DNA of 64,000 nt, from contig NC_030677.2 in the NCBI RefSeq assembly GCF_000004195.4, forward strand, positions 62,874,222 to 62,938,221. The letters run 5' to 3'. The DNA comes from Xenopus tropicalis. Its lineage: Eukaryota > Chordata > Amphibia > Anura > Pipidae. Made by a program: the position numbers and the translations under genes. Shown one piece after another: positions 10,670 to 23,073 of the stretch (positions are counted from its first letter, which is position 1; each line of letters opens with the position of its first letter). The notes below the pieces were generated by a model. It was given only the letters and a program-made list of their open reading frames with translations. It was not told the origin of the DNA and ran no database searches.

Positions 10670-11500
10670 TGTATGTATGTATGTATGTATATTTTTATTT
10701 ATAAAGCGCTACTTATGTACGCAGCGCTGTACAGTAGAATACAAACAGGGGGTTATTAAGATAATAGATAAATACAAAGTACAACAATAAATACAGATAG
10801 ATACAAGATAAATACAGTTGCAATAAGTTAAGAGTCAAAGACACAAGAGGATAGAGGTCCCTGCCCCGTAGAGCTTACAATCTATATGGGAGGGTAACTT
10901 ACAGCTACCAATAGGCAAATATAAGTGCTGTAGGTCACAGTGGGTGACATTACAATATAAGAGCTATTTCCCAGATCAGGTGCTGGGCGAGTGCTCCAAA
11001 AGGTAGTCTTTTAGTTTCGTTTTAAAAAGACTGAGGGAGGATTCTCTCCGAAGGAAATCAGGGAGGGCATTCCAAATGTAAGGGGCAGCAAGGCAGAAAG
11101 GTTTAAGGCGGGAAACAGCAGTAGTAGTGGGGGGCACAACCAAACGATTGCTCTGCGAGGAACGAAGGAGTCGGCCAGGAACGTACGGAGACACAAGGGA
11201 CGAGATGTAGTGAGGAGCAGAGGAATGGAGGGCTTTGAAGGTTAAGAGAAGGAGTTTGTAGGACATTCTTTATTTAATAGGAAGCCACGATAAGGACTTT
11301 AGCAGGGGAAGGGCCTGAACTCTCCTGGATGAGAGGAGGAGAATTCTGGCTGCAGTATTTAATATAGACTGTAGGGGGGAAAGATGGGAGTTAGGGAGGC
11401 CGGTTAATAGCAGGTTGCAGTAGTCAAGTCGGGATAGGATGAGCGCATGCTTGAGCAGCCTGGCTGTTGCAGTAGAGAGAAAGGGACTCTCACAGCCTAT
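10670..11500 (-). pseudogene. L2/CR1-like non-LTR retrotransposon, 5'-truncated, nearly open
   Basis: Minus-strand copy of the 5,908 element. The ATAC tail and gcgctttataaataaa 3' end lie at 10,670-10,710. The coding part reads as one frame from about 11,495 down to 10,976 with a single in-frame TAA (just before 11,266). It covers PFLSTATARL, ALILSRLDYCNLLLTGLP, QSILNTAARILLLSSRRVQA, LLLLTFKALHSSAPHYIS, PFCLAAPYIWNALPDFLR and LKDYLLEHS, the C-terminal tail of a LINE ORF2. It is much better preserved than the first copy, hence a younger insertion. No RT catalytic block (FADD-type) is present because of 5' truncation. Confidence 0.85.
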
Positions 11501-11504
11501 GATT

Positions 11505-11640
11505 AAGTGCATGACTGCATGAAACGCGTCAGGCATTTCTTGTTCTTTTAATATGAAGAAATAAAGTCCGTTTTATAGCAGATCTTTGCAGTCCGGAGTA
11601 CTTGATGTTCCTTCCTTAAACACTGGTATATTTGGTCTCT
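11505..11640. other. Possible Penelope-like/other retroelement fragment
   Basis: The words catgaaacgcgtcaggcatt and aataaagtccgttttatagc are the kind of sequence seen at the ends of Penelope-like elements in amphibians. This is recognition at low certainty; no coding domain or tandem LTR is visible. Confidence 0.25.
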
Positions 11641-12595
11641 TGCCTGTTTATTTATAACTGGTATATTTGTCTGTACTTGTTGCCATATAAGTGCCTTTGC
11701 CAATAATTTTCTTGCCTATCATTTGACCCTATTATAATTGCTTGCTGTTCACCCTGTATTCTCTCCCTGCCTTGGGCAATTCTAATAATCTGTTTTCAGC
11801 TAATGTCTTTTAATTAGACAGTTATAGATTTTTTGTTATCTTGGTATATATTTTAGCTGATTTTGCAGTTCGTATTTTTTTTAATTCTGGACCTTATGTA
11901 TTATTCATATTCCCCATTAGGACACTTTTCATTGTCATGCACTTTGGTTCTTAAAGCATAGCAATTTTTAACTTCTGCATATAGAGGGCATAGGAGATGT
12001 TAGATCTCTTGTTTCACATATTAAATCTGGGAACAATGGAAAATAATATATTAGAATTTTCTGTGGCAATAAAAAAAAAACAAGCTCTCTTGTTTTTTTT
12101 GATCCATGCATGATATTTTATGCCACCTATTATGCAACCCTTCACTGATTCCTTCCTTAAAAGTTCCAATATTAAATAGAACTGAGATAGATGAATGTTT
12201 GATCAAAAGGGATCTAGGAGTATTTGTGAATAAAAACCTTGAGTTTGGCAATTTAGAATAGAAAGAAATATTTATTAACATATTTTGCATTCATATAGCA
12301 GCTGATAGCCTCCAGAATGTGAGTTAGACCAATCACTGGAATATGGATGCTTCTAGCAGCTGGTCAGTGCTACAGAGAAGGTTAGGCCAAACACTGGTGA
12401 TTCTTTCTTTGTTCTAGGTACAGATAGCAGCCTAATATTAGGTCGCACATCCAATTAGCCTTTGGAACAAATAAATCCTTGGATATGTGTATTGTACATG
12501 TGTATAGTCATTCAATATTGAATGACAGTGTAACCTGTACAGGATGTTGAGTTTAATGCAGAAGAAGTTTTGCATTTAATGTGGAAGTCTTATTA
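11640..12595. other. Unassigned AT-rich sequence
   Basis: No convincing open frame, repeat end or RNA structure. The short minus-strand frame at 12,051-12,290 has no recognisable domain. Confidence 0.45.
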
Positions 12596-12603
12596 ATACT
12601 TAC

Positions 12604-12750
12604 TAGTGATGAGCGAAACGGTGAAAAAATTAGTGAAATGGCGGAAAATTTGCAATACGCAGGTATTGTGTGATTTTTGTGATCCACCAATGGTAAAACG
12701 TGGAAATACACCAGGAAACCGTGCCTGCCAAAAAATTTTGCTCATAACTA
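12604..12750. mobile_element. Short hAT MITE, TAGTGATGAGC family, with TSD
   Basis: 147 bp, starting tagtgatgagcgaaac and ending ttttgctcataacta. A perfect 8-bp duplication, atacttac, flanks it at 12,596-12,603 and 12,751-12,758. It is the smallest member in this window, an internally deleted copy. Confidence 0.85.
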
Positions 12751-12758
12751 ATACTTAC

Positions 12759-15656
12759 TCTGTTTCCATGCTCAGATCTGCACTCAACAATGTCCCTGTT
12801 ATCTTCCTCCACCTTTTATTAGTTCTTCATTGGTTTCCCTAGATGTAGCAAGGTCTACTGATGCAACTTTATACTGAGCTGCTGAGTGGTTTTCCTTTCC
12901 ATCTGCTCATAAGATAACAGACTGGTAGTGGTACTGCTTTTCTCCTTTCAGAGCAAAACTAGGCTTTTTAGCAGTTACTTTTGTGGCTATTGTGCAGGGC
13001 AGCCTAACATTTTAATAAGTTTAGGACACTGCACATTAGAGCATCAGTTACTCAGTTTATCCTCTGTTCAACTCTAGATTCTGGGCCAAAAAGGTAGTGA
13101 CCTGAACAAGTTTCAAAGGTTAATAGAGATGCAAAGCCAATGACGATAGGCTTCTGGAGCAAACTAAAGGTAAGTTTCTCTATAGCCTTAGAGACTTCTC
13201 TTAGTCTCTATAGCTTTATAGAGTTAACTGATAAGTAATAGTAGTAATAGTTCTAATCTCTGGACCTTTAACAGGTAACCAAAGAAAAAAAGTAGATTCC
13301 AAGTAAATATTGGCTTCAGTAATACTGTAGTAAGTGTACTGGTAGAGAAAATAGGACGTCTGTAAGCCAGGCCAGGTCAGATCTTGCAAATCTGTCCCAA
13401 TAAGCATGATAAGTTGGTAATTTTGTAACCCAAAGCACATTGTCATAAAACAAGACTCTGAGACAAGGTTCTCAGAAAGTTATTTATTAGGCAAAACAAA
13501 ATACAAGTCTTGTACAAAATGTACGTTTACTGTTAAGCTTGTGGTTTTTCCTTTGAAGTGCAGACCTAGCACTGTAGCTAACTGCCACACAATTGTGGAG
13601 GGGGCGATCTGCTAGACAAAGCCCTGCCTTATCTCTAACAGCTGCGTGTGTAACATAATTTTTTGACATCTATCTTATTCAGGCTTTCATATCTTTTAGT
13701 GTAAACACAAAGTATCCCCTTCGACCCCACCCTGCCTTAGGCCGTTTATATTAGGGACACAAATTGGGGACACAAAAAAGGAACACTATTGGTCTAATAT
13801 TGGGGCGGTGTCCCACCACAGATTGAACACTGTCTTCAGGTGAAGGTCTCCAATTTTACCATCAGATACCAAGAAGGTTAAAGTAACAGCCCGTTAGAGC
13901 ACAGTACAGGTCTAAACCAATTAATTTAGGAGAGGCAGAGTGCATCAGAATGGACTTTGAATAGTCGAAATCAAGGCAAGGGAACTGGAGACTATAGAAA
14001 CCTATTCACTGTTAGTTTTAACACAATAATACAGCTCAGGATCAGTTAATCTGACAAAACTTACAGGCACTGGAGTGTCATGTAAAATGCCGACCATATC
14101 AGGTAAAATCTGAACTGGACCACAACATGACATCCTGTCACTGCTCCTTCCATGTCATGTTAAAATGGTTTATGGCCACTCCCAAACCAACTCACTATGT
14201 CACTATGGAAATTTTTAAAATACCAAGGCAGTGCCCCCAGGTGTGTGCAAAAACTGAAGTAATAGTAATAAATATTTGTGTAGAAACATATTCTGTTTAG
14301 ACAGGAGTGAAAGAGACACAATAGGCATGGAGGTGGCATTCTCATTCATGCATTAACTTAACATCTACTGGAACTATATTGCCCATATATATGTGTAAAT
14401 ATGACTCTACAATAAAATCAAGTCCAATATCTTACAAATAAAGCAAAAGTTGTTTGGATACAACAGAACTTGCCATATGTTTAACTATGCCGGTAAATAT
14501 TCGCACAAAAATAGGCTTCAAGTTGATATACAGTATATATCATTCCAACAATCCTTTGTTCCTTTAAGTTGCTGAACTTTAACTTTTAAATATATAAATG
14601 TCAGAACATGCCTTTTGTAGAAGGAACTACAAAAACACCCAGAAATGTATTATTTATCATAGGAAGAATGAATACACTATCAATACTTTTTTCAGCTACG
14701 ATGTCAGATGAGTGGCCTTTCCTGCGCCTGTGAAAGTTACACAAGTGGAAGCACAACTTATAAAGCTGGGCAGTGCTATAAAATACCTGTTTAGAGGCCA
14801 CTGATATTAACCATAAAAACTTCAGTGGATTTGTGGGTATAATCGTTTTTTAGTGCTTTTTTTTAAATACTAGCTACATTCAATAAGAATTAATTTTGGT
14901 AATTAGTACATCCAAATATCTGCAGCAACTTCTACATGTTACTGAAGCTTTTCTTGCATAATCTGCAATTCTCATACAGTATAAACCTCCGGCAGCCCTA
15001 CAAATGTACCATACAATAATTTCTGTAAATGCTTATGTACCAACCAATATTTTTAAAGTATACAAGGCCATCTCTTCAGATTAGAGAAAAGGATTTGCCT
15101 TTGACTTTGCCTTAGGGAAAAGGTTTTTGCAACTGTAAGCATTATAGCAGGTCCCTGACATGCCTATTATTATTACCACTACTACATACAATAAGCTATT
15201 CTGATTTTAAATGTGATGTCTTACAACCTTGACAGTGTCTCAGGCTTTCTGCTTTTGGATTCAAATAAGTTGTTAACATTAACAAAAACAATCAGATTTG
15301 CTTTTTTTTTAAAAACTTTAGAGTGTTTTATGCCCTTTCAACTGTATGTTACTGAGATGGCAGCAGTTAGGTTACACAGAAGATTAAAATACAGTTAATT
15401 CATTTGCTCTGTAATCTATTATCTTGATAGATATTCAATTAAGAATATATCTGTTTAAAATGTGCCAGAGTATATTTCCATAAAGATAGATTGATGCTTT
15501 CCAATCCTCCAGTAATGCTAGCAGCTGCATTTGTGTACATTTTTACCCCATAAAGTGTGATCCTTAGAAATGTAACACTTAAAGATTTAGATAAATGTAA
15601 AATCTATAGTATATTAAAAAGTATACATGGCAAGAAAATCTAATGCGGAAGTGTAC
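12759..15656. other. Long stretch without recognised genes
   Basis: AT-rich unique-looking sequence. Short frames (13,216-13,446, 14,601-14,801, 15,213-15,398) show no domain. Nothing here supports a gene, RNA or complete mobile element. Confidence 0.45.
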
Positions 15657-15660
15657 TTAA

Positions 15661-16109
15661 AGGAGAAGTATAGGTTATAACTAAGTGATCTCTATTAGAA
15701 AGATCTATGCAAATACAGTCAATACAACACTCACAGAAAAGCTGCTCTGAGTCCTCAATTTAAAAAACAAAAAAAACCCCAGAGGATTTCTTTCCTTCTT
15801 TTGTGTACACATGTTCTTTGGTATCAGACTCTCTAAGAAAAAAAATCCTTCAGGGCACAGCACGAGTCTGCTCAGTTTGCACCTCTCTCCCTCTTCCTTC
15901 TCTTCCCCCTCCTCTTTCTGCTGTAATCTGAGGTTCCAAATTACTGAGACTAAGCTAAAATGGCAGCTGCTATCTTAAACAAACACTGGGAGCTTCTAGG
16001 GCTGTTAACTCAGGTATGGTAAAGTTTTCTACAAAATAAATATAGCATTCTAGATTGCACTATTGTGGCTAATCTATTGGGAAGGAACTGCATCAGTAGC
16101 TTTCATTCT
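15661..16109. mobile_element. T2/Kolobok-type MITE (AGGAGAAG end)
   Basis: TTAA flanks at 15,657-15,660 and 16,110-16,113. The left end is aggagaagtataggtta and the right end ctttcattct, which are weak inverted repeats. The interior has the Xenopus words ttactgagactaagc and aaaatggcagctgctatctt plus a CT-rich tract at 15,885-15,930. 449 bp, non-coding. The 26,116 fragment is another member. Confidence 0.7.
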
Positions 16110-16534
16110 TTAAGTGTATGAAAGGTTTACAACATTAAGACAATGGCAGGGCATATCTACAACAACTGCGCTTTTAATTATATTTTTGTAAGCATTTTTG
16201 GCCATACTAGTCTCCATACTAGTTTTCCATCAGAAAAGCAATACTCAAGCTGCTCTCAGAAATGGAGGAGGCTTAACAAAAACAGCTTTACAGTAATGGA
16301 ACCTGCTTCTTCCCACTTCAGGGTGTCTTACCTCAAAGCCCACTCAGTCCATTCCTGTTCCTGATTTTCGCTCTAACCCCTGATCTAGCTCCTTATTGCT
16401 CCCAAAAATCTCCTTGCCTGAAGGACTCTCCACCACCTGAAACAGTGAGGTTATAGTTGTGAAAAGAATGGCAGGGCTCTGAATGGAACTGTATTAAATC
16501 ATGTTTAAATGCTTATAATGGGGTCTATAGAAGG

Positions 16535-16610
16535 CAGCCTTTTTATAATATGGAGCTTTCTGGATAAGAGGTTTCCAGATAATGGATCCCATACATGTGC
16601 TTTGTTATAA
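16535..16610. mobile_element. Fragment of TA-type MITE
   Basis: Contains tatggagctttctggataag, aggtttccagataatgg and atcccatacatg, one end of the family seen complete at 49,785. Confidence 0.6.
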
Positions 16611-16682
16611 AAGGACATGAATGAACCAGGTTTCCTGTAACATAACGTTGAAAACTTTTAATAAAAGGCTCATAATTTCTGG

Positions 16683-16715
16683 AGCTAAATATATATAAAT
16701 ATATATATATATATA
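16683..16715. repeat. AT microsatellite
   Basis: atatataaatatatatatatatat-type run. Confidence 0.8.
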
Positions 16716-17440
16716 CGCTCCATAGAAGGCACTCACGGCATACAGACTGTAAAAGGATTCTTTATTGGATGTCCAAAACTACACGCTTCGATCCGCTGAA
16801 GATCGTCGTTAGGATAGTGACAGGAAGTGAGGTGCAACATTAAATACACATATCACCCAATCAATGTTCAGCATCAATTAACACATAAAGGGGCACATTT
16901 ACTTATCTAAAAAAGCTCCGAGCGTTCGTTCGATCGGTCCAATCGTATTTTTCGCTACTTTTTCGTACCTTGCGCGACTTTTTCGTACCTTGCGCGACTC
17001 TGCGCTTGCACGAATTTTTCGTATTTTTAGCGTGAAAAAAACGGATCGGTTTTGCTGCTGTTTACAATCGTTCGGTACGAATATTTCGGGACTTTCGGAT
17101 CGCCAATGCGATATTATCGTGACTAATACGATTTTTTTGTAAGCATTTTCGTGATATTTGCAATCTATTTCCAATACGAATTTTTCCCATTCGGGATTCA
17201 AACTCGTTTTTTGATAAATCTGCCCCAAAGTGTATATAAGTGTATAAAAACTCACATATATTACAGTAAAGTGACTGTCATATCTATAAAACATAGAAAA
17301 CCACCATTAATATCACCCAAATAAATAAGAGGGGCATTTTCTATTCTCAATACCCAAATTAGTTTATAAAAATCTAGCCATATATGTGTCTCCAAACACA
17401 TTATCACATTATATATACATATATATATATATACAGTACA
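16716..17440. other. Possible Penelope-like fragment split by a family E MITE
   Basis: 16,716-16,889 has ggattctttattggatgtcc, acacgcttcgatccgctgaa and gatcgtcgttagga. This resembles the 'cttcgatcc...gaagatcg' motif near the ends of Penelope-like elements in vertebrates. The MITE at 16,890-17,226 interrupts it, and tgtataaaaactcac continues afterwards. The assignment is by memory and weak. Confidence 0.25.
16890..17226. mobile_element. Family E MITE without 52-bp units
   Basis: Starts ggggcacatttacttatc and ends gataaatctgcccc. AAA is on both sides (16,887-16,889 and 17,227-17,229), fitting a 3-bp duplication. The interior has gcgttcgttcgatcggtcc, two adjacent copies of tttttcgtaccttgcgcgac, and ttcccattcgggattcaaac. 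This 337-bp copy lacks the internal minisatellite found in its relatives. Confidence 0.75.
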
Positions 17441-18030
17441 CACACCATAGCCATAATGCAGTTTACCAGGATTGTTGTGAAATATTCCTTCATTTGTTAT
17501 AGGGTGGTGTTGTTAATGGGATAGTTAAACTAATGGGTCAGACATGTTACATATTTGCAAATTTTGTTTTCTTGATATGGAGAATAGAATTCTATGCTGC
17601 TTATTTTGGATTTGAAAATAGCCAATGATGCATATTTAGCATTACTAAAACTATAAAATAAACTCAGCAGTGGCAGCAGTGAGTGGCTTGGTTTAACTTT
17701 GATTAGTTCATTCTGGACATTTAGATGAATGCTGCTGGGACTTAGTGCACTATTCATTTTAACCTTTTCTGATCATTTCTCTGCCTCCTTGTCATCCATT
17801 ATAAATCATCTCATCTACTCCAGTGAATATAGAAGCAAAAGAATATATTCAGTAACATAGTAACATGGTAAGTCAACATATTCATTGTCCTAACTGATAT
17901 CTCACCAAGTCTCAACTTTAATAACCTTTTTTTGTTGTTTTGCATTTTTTATTCATGTATTTGAAAACAAAAATGTCTTATTTTCCTGACCAAGACAAAA
18001 AGTCTTTCTGTCTAAATTGATTTTTATTAG
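17441..18030. other. Unassigned sequence
   Basis: AT-rich with a TA run at 17,411-17,433 just before it; no gene or repeat end seen. Confidence 0.45.
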
Positions 18031-18079
18031 GTGCTCTTTAATTTCTGTATGCTGACTGCCTTTTTGCCTTATCCTCCTT

Positions 18080-18383
18080 TTCCATGCGGGTGGGGGTAGC
18101 CATTCAAAATTAAATAGGGCTAAATGGTACAATTTACATAGCAAATAACAGGGGAGCTCTGTAAAGCACCATTGTATTGTACACAGTATATATTTTAACC
18201 GCTATATATGCTGCACCTTTTTCCTACTTTCCATCTTAAATGGTTGCCCCCATTGTTTTACTGCAGCTTATTTAAATAATCCATAGTAAACCCATTGTGA
18301 AGCAAATACACAATGGTTACCAGTGTGGGGCAACAGTACATTATATTTTAATTACTTTGAATTAAAATACTGTTACTGTTCCT
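18080..18383. mobile_element. T2/Kolobok-type MITE, degraded inverse copy
   Basis: The right end actgttactgttcct is followed by TTAA (18,384-18,387). The stretch gggcaacagtacattatatt matches, in complement, the left arm of the 1,809 element. The middle carries worn versions of the palindrome words (gtagccattcaaaattaaat, aaatggttgcccccatt). The left TTAA end could not be found, so the start is approximate. Confidence 0.65.
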
Positions 18384-18387
18384 TTAA

Positions 18388-18977
18388 TGGTCGTGTGCTG
18401 TTATGGATCAAATATTTTAAATATCTGTAATGTTAAAAGGAGCCCAGCACAAGGGGTATCTCTGTATAACGAAATATCTGTTCTGAAAGCTAACTTTAAA
18501 TAATATGATCACTCTTCTCTAGATAATCAGTGCCTGCATAAGGTACAGTATAGTTTGGTCCAGTCTTATACCCTGTAGTTTATTCAACATTTGGGATATG
18601 AATTGATTTTTCTGCAGGTTTAACCCTATACTTTTCCTGCTTGTTAGAAATGTTTCCATATTCCAATTAATTTCTGGATAGTTGAAATCTCTTAAATGAC
18701 CTTGTTTTGTTTATCAATGCTTTTTTCTAGCAATCATTGATTTTAGAAATGAGATTTATGTGGCTTAGAACATATACAATAACATATTTATATTAGCATT
18801 TCCTTTTAACCTTTGATCTACCCCCCTCCCAATTAGGCTTTGCAGTATTACAGTACATTTTTGTTGATCTGAGGCTTTGAAATAAGGCTTTATGGATAGA
18901 CAACCAACCACACCAGCATCTTGCCTTCCAGTGAATCGCTAAAGTCATATCACCTTACATTGTTTCTGTTATTGTAT
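18388..18977. other. Unassigned sequence
   Basis: No open frame, repeat end or RNA signal noticed. Confidence 0.45.
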
Positions 18978-19499
18978 AGAAAGCTCCAAATAAAGGAATG
19001 GCCATCTCCCACAGATACAGACATTTTAAGCAAATAATAAAAAATTTTAAAAATGATTTTCCTTTTCTCTGTAATAATAATAAAAAGAGCACATTTTACT
19101 TGATCTCAACTAAGATATAAGTAATCCTTACTAGAGGTAAAACAATCCTGTTGGATTTATTTAATGTTTAAGTGGTTTTTTTTTTGGTAAACCTAAGTAT
19201 GGAGACAGGGTGGGCCCCGGCTGTGGTGGGCCCCAGGGGCCCAGACCCGACCCTTGCACGCGCCCCCCCTGCCCGACCGCTCCTGTCCCAACGCGTTAAA
19301 TGTACGCGCTCGAGGGAGGACGTCGGGTGGGGGTGCCCTGTGGGGGGGGGGGGCACAGGCACCTGCAGGGCCCCTGGGGCGGGAGCCCCGGTGGGCCCCT
19401 CAGCCCCCAGTCCGACCCTGTATGGAGACACAAATTACAGAAAAACCTCTTAACTAATAAACCCCAGGTCCAGAGCAGTCTGGATAATTGCTGCTATAC
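18978..19499. mobile_element. TA-type MITE interrupted by a hAT MITE
   Basis: Left part 18,978-19,205 (gaaagctccaaata, ctttttctctgtaataataa-type stretch, ttgatctcaactaagatata, ggatttatttaatgttta) and right part 19,429-19,499 (accccaggtccagagcag, ctggataattgctgctatac). Together they make one copy of the 419 family. The two parts are separated by the GC-rich insertion at 19,206-19,420. Confidence 0.7.
19206..19420. mobile_element. GC-rich hAT MITE with TSD, nested
   Basis: 215 bp, extremely GC-rich in an AT-rich setting. It starts cagggtgggccccgg and ends cagtccgaccctg; the complement of the right end reads cagggtcggactggggg. It is flanked by a perfect 8-bp duplication, tatggaga, at 19,198-19,205 and 19,421-19,428. 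CAGGG...CCCTG ends with 8-bp duplications are hAT features. Several open frames on both strands here are only a consequence of few stop codons in GC-rich DNA. Confidence 0.85.
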
Positions 19500-19569
19500 C
19501 TGTATACTCATTAAATGGTCTACACTCTTATTCCCTGTTTCTATTTAGTTTCCTCTGCATAGACAGAAG

Positions 19570-19859
19570 TATTGATGAGCGAATCTTTCCCATTTTGCTT
19601 CACCGAAAAATTCACAAAGCTGCTAAACATTTTGCGTAATGGGGAATAATTTGTGAAATGCGGCTACCGCTCAACTTTTTTAAAACACATGACCTTTTTT
19701 TGACGCAATCCCAACTTATCTGTGACCTTTTTGACACAACCTCACTCAAATTTTCGTAGAGGCAAATTTTTGCAGCAGTTTTACAAAAAAAATTTGCAAT
19801 GGCAAAATGCTGAATTTCACAGTAAATCTATGCCTGGTGAAAAAATGTGTTCATTACTA
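19570..19859. mobile_element. hAT MITE, TAGTGATGAGC family
   Basis: Starts tattgatgagcgaatctttcc and ends tgtgttcattacta. The flanks gacagaag and cagagaag agree at 6 of 8 positions, consistent with an old 8-bp duplication. The interior contains the family word ctatgcctggtgaaaaa. Confidence 0.7.
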
Positions 19860-22800
19860 CAGAGAAGTGGAAGAGTGGAAGCATTAACTCCAGCTTGCGA
19901 TATTGTTTGTTAGAGTAGACTTTTGATATCCATTGATATTATAGTTATTGTTCATCAATAGCTAATATAACAAAACAAAAAGACTCCCCTTCATGCAGTT
20001 GATTATATTAGAAAAACTGAAATCGAAACTGAATAGCATTAATATGCACTCATTGAAAATCCATATATAATGATCACATAGGAATTATATATAAGATTCT
20101 TACAGGGAGGGGTGAGTGACTGCCCTTTTGTTGTCAATGCTACTTATCAGCCTCTGTGCTACAATCTGTAATGAAATCAACTATTGTGCATTTGCCTTTT
20201 ACTTAATTACAATAAGGTTTCTATAATGGGAAAACAAATACTACATTTCCCTTGTCACGTACAGTAATCCTATTATTTTGCTTTATATTGGTTTTGTTTC
20301 TGTCTTGCTGACTCCGATTAATATTCATGGTCAGTTGAAACAAACATTTCATTTTAAACTATTGACACTAAAGCTTCCATTGTCATCTTTTCATTTTAAT
20401 GACAATCACACAGAAAATGCACCTGTTTTAATTATGGATATCGATTCCCAGGTGCTTATTGCCTTGTTTGCTCTTGAAGAATAATGCTCTAGTGTCTTCC
20501 AAAAGTGATTAAAGACTTTTAATCTCCATCTAATAACGCTAAGTCCTTCAGGAGCACATTACTAATACGATTTGGTAAATCACTTATCTACAAGGAAATG
20601 AATGCTTTGCTTTTTTGTCTTAAACAGGATACATCTTTAACATTATGGTATATAACATGAAATAATGCAGTATAATCATAAGGAAAACTGTGTTCTGTTT
20701 ATAAGCAGATGTTATTTTCAATGTACTTTCCTTAAATAGTCAATTATGTATGAGATCATAGCTTATTTTGAGCAGTACATATCACTTCTCTGGATATTTT
20801 GCTTTTCTATCTTCTAGATAGCAGACTAGCAGACTTATCTTAGCCTGCTATACTGCTTGTTGTAGCAAGACAAATTGGCACATCCCATTAGTGACACCTT
20901 TTATTATAAATAACAAGAAATTATAGAAAATCCTAAGGGGCAGATTTATGAACATTTAAATTTGTTTTTTTTACTGCAATTCAATTGTTAATATTTATCA
21001 CGTCAAAAAAAATGTGAATAAAATTTGCCATCTAAAAGCTGGCAAATTTATGTAGAAGCCAAAAGGAGTTGTATTTTCAAATTGTAAGTTTTTTTTTAAA
21101 ACTTAGGTTTTGAGATTAATTGGGAAATTTGGCAGACACATTGAAAATAAAGGGTAGAATGAGAGTTTACTGCATTCCAGTTGTTTTTTTTTCGCGTTTT
21201 CAAGCCAATAACTGCAGGTGGAAACTTTGTACGTGTTTGCCCTGAAATTGTGACTAATGGGAATTTGATCTTATTAGTGTTTTCTAAGCCTTTGTTACAA
21301 ATATCTGCATTATTCTCTTGGAATGGAATTCTGCTACCTTGGACTTATTACTGTAAAAAAGGGAATGGATACTGTCTTGGCATATGAGGAATTTAGCTAC
21401 AATTCTGGGTTTAAAATTCTGGGTAGAACAAAAAGGTTTATTTGGGGTGTCTGTTACTTGAACATTTAAGCAGGGTGGAACCGCGAAAGAAGGAGGATCC
21501 AGGGAATGGAAGGCTACAGGGAGAGCTACTAGAGTCCCTGCTGCAACTCCCAATGGGAAAGAGAAAGACTGTCTAGGAGAGCAAACAACTCGGCATTTGT
21601 CTGTGTTGAACTTGGCCAGGCTTCAAGCTCCAACTGCACAGAGATAAGCCATCCTGTTCCCTGCCAAGCTAGATGTCCAGGAGGTGACTGATGTGACTGT
21701 GGGCCTGTGTGTTAGATGCCTAGATCCCTCCAAGGGTCTCCATAGACATTTTTAAATAACATCTTAACATAATCCAGTGTATAATGTACAGTATATGCCT
21801 GCATAATCCAGTGCTGTAGCCTATACACCTACTACCTCTAAAAAGTTAAGTAGCATTGATTTGTGGGTTTCTACTACTATTAAGGACCTATGTTTTTACT
21901 TGAATTTCCTCAGTCTGGCCTGGTTCCACCGCCTACCAAACATATAATTACCCTATAAATTTTGCTTCAGGGACAGCTATATTTTTAACCTAGTTTACTT
22001 CTAACTAAACATTTTAACCATCTATTTCAGTTCATTATTTTTATGTTAATTTTCATTTTACTCTAAATCATCGGTTCACTGTGCTGGACATTTGTCTCTT
22101 TTGAACCTCAACAACTATATACTATGTAAATTTTCTATGTAAATTAGATAAATTATATTCATAACAGAGGCAGAGTTGGCTCCAAAAACATTCAATTATG
22201 TTAATGATTTTACGCATCTAGATCTCCCAAGGCTCCCTGCTCTTTTTCCCCAGCACATATTTGCAAAAGAAAACTGAAGCATTAAGATACATTCTCACAA
22301 ACATTAAAACTAATAAATATTTTATTTTGTTAGTAGGATTGTTTAGGCTTATGGCACCGGCAGCATTGTACTACAGTCCTTTCAGGGAGATCAGCCACTA
22401 CCATTTGTTAGAATAGGAAATGTGCTGCTTATGGCAGATGTCGGCACTGTAGGGTATGCCACTACAGTACTCAGTTCTGCTTAACAACACAGCATATGCC
22501 ATAGGCAGAGTGTTTTCTATTTATATTAATGGGAAGTAAATACATGCAGGAATGAGCATTTTGATCACTATTGTTCTCCTCTATAGTAAAATAGGAAATG
22601 TGCTTTGTATATACATTTGTTTGTAAGATTAAAGCATTGGACTTAAAATCATAAAGTAAAACAAACACAGGTGTCAAGCACATTGGCAGAACACTATTAC
22701 CCAACACACCACATTTTTCTAAGACTCCTACCCCCATATGTAAGAAAAAGCACTAAGTTTGACCAATAAGCAGTAACCCATAGAAGCCAATAAGATGTTT

Positions 22801-22880
22801 GCTTTTAAACAGGTGACGTGTACATTTTACCTGCTGGTTGCTATGGTTGCTACACCTGGGCAAACTTAGTGCCTTTTATT
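19860..22880. other. Long stretch without recognised genes
   Basis: AT-rich. At 20,937-20,957 ggggcagatttatgaa resembles the left end of the GGGGC-type MITEs but no right end was found. 21,430-21,560 (ggtttatttggggtgtctgt, caactcccaatgggaaag) is less AT-rich and unassigned. No coding domain recognised. Confidence 0.4.
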
Positions 22881-22887
22881 ACTATAA

Positions 22888-23065
22888 CAGTGATCCTCAA
22901 CCAGTGGCTCGTGAGCAACATGTTGCACACCAACCCGTTTGGTGTTAATATTACCAATCACAGCCCTTATTTGCCATCCCTTAGAAATGTTTGCTTGTGT
23001 TGCTCCAAAACTTTTTTTTTTATGTTTAAATGTTGCTCACAGGTTAAAAAGTTTGTGGGCCCCTG
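22888..23065. mobile_element. hAT-type MITE (CAGTGATCCTCAACC)
   Basis: Starts cagtgatcctcaaccagtgg and ends aagtttgtgggcccctg, whose complement is caggggcccacaaactt. Flanks tactataa (22,880-22,887) and ccctataa (23,066-23,073) share their last six bases. The ends are of the widespread vertebrate hAT type. 178 bp; no coding capacity. Confidence 0.7.
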
Positions 23066-23073
23066 CCCTATAA

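Noticed and set aside
19168..19548. Proline/glycine-rich open frames on both strands
   Set aside because: They lie in the GC-rich hAT MITE, where stop codons are rare by composition.
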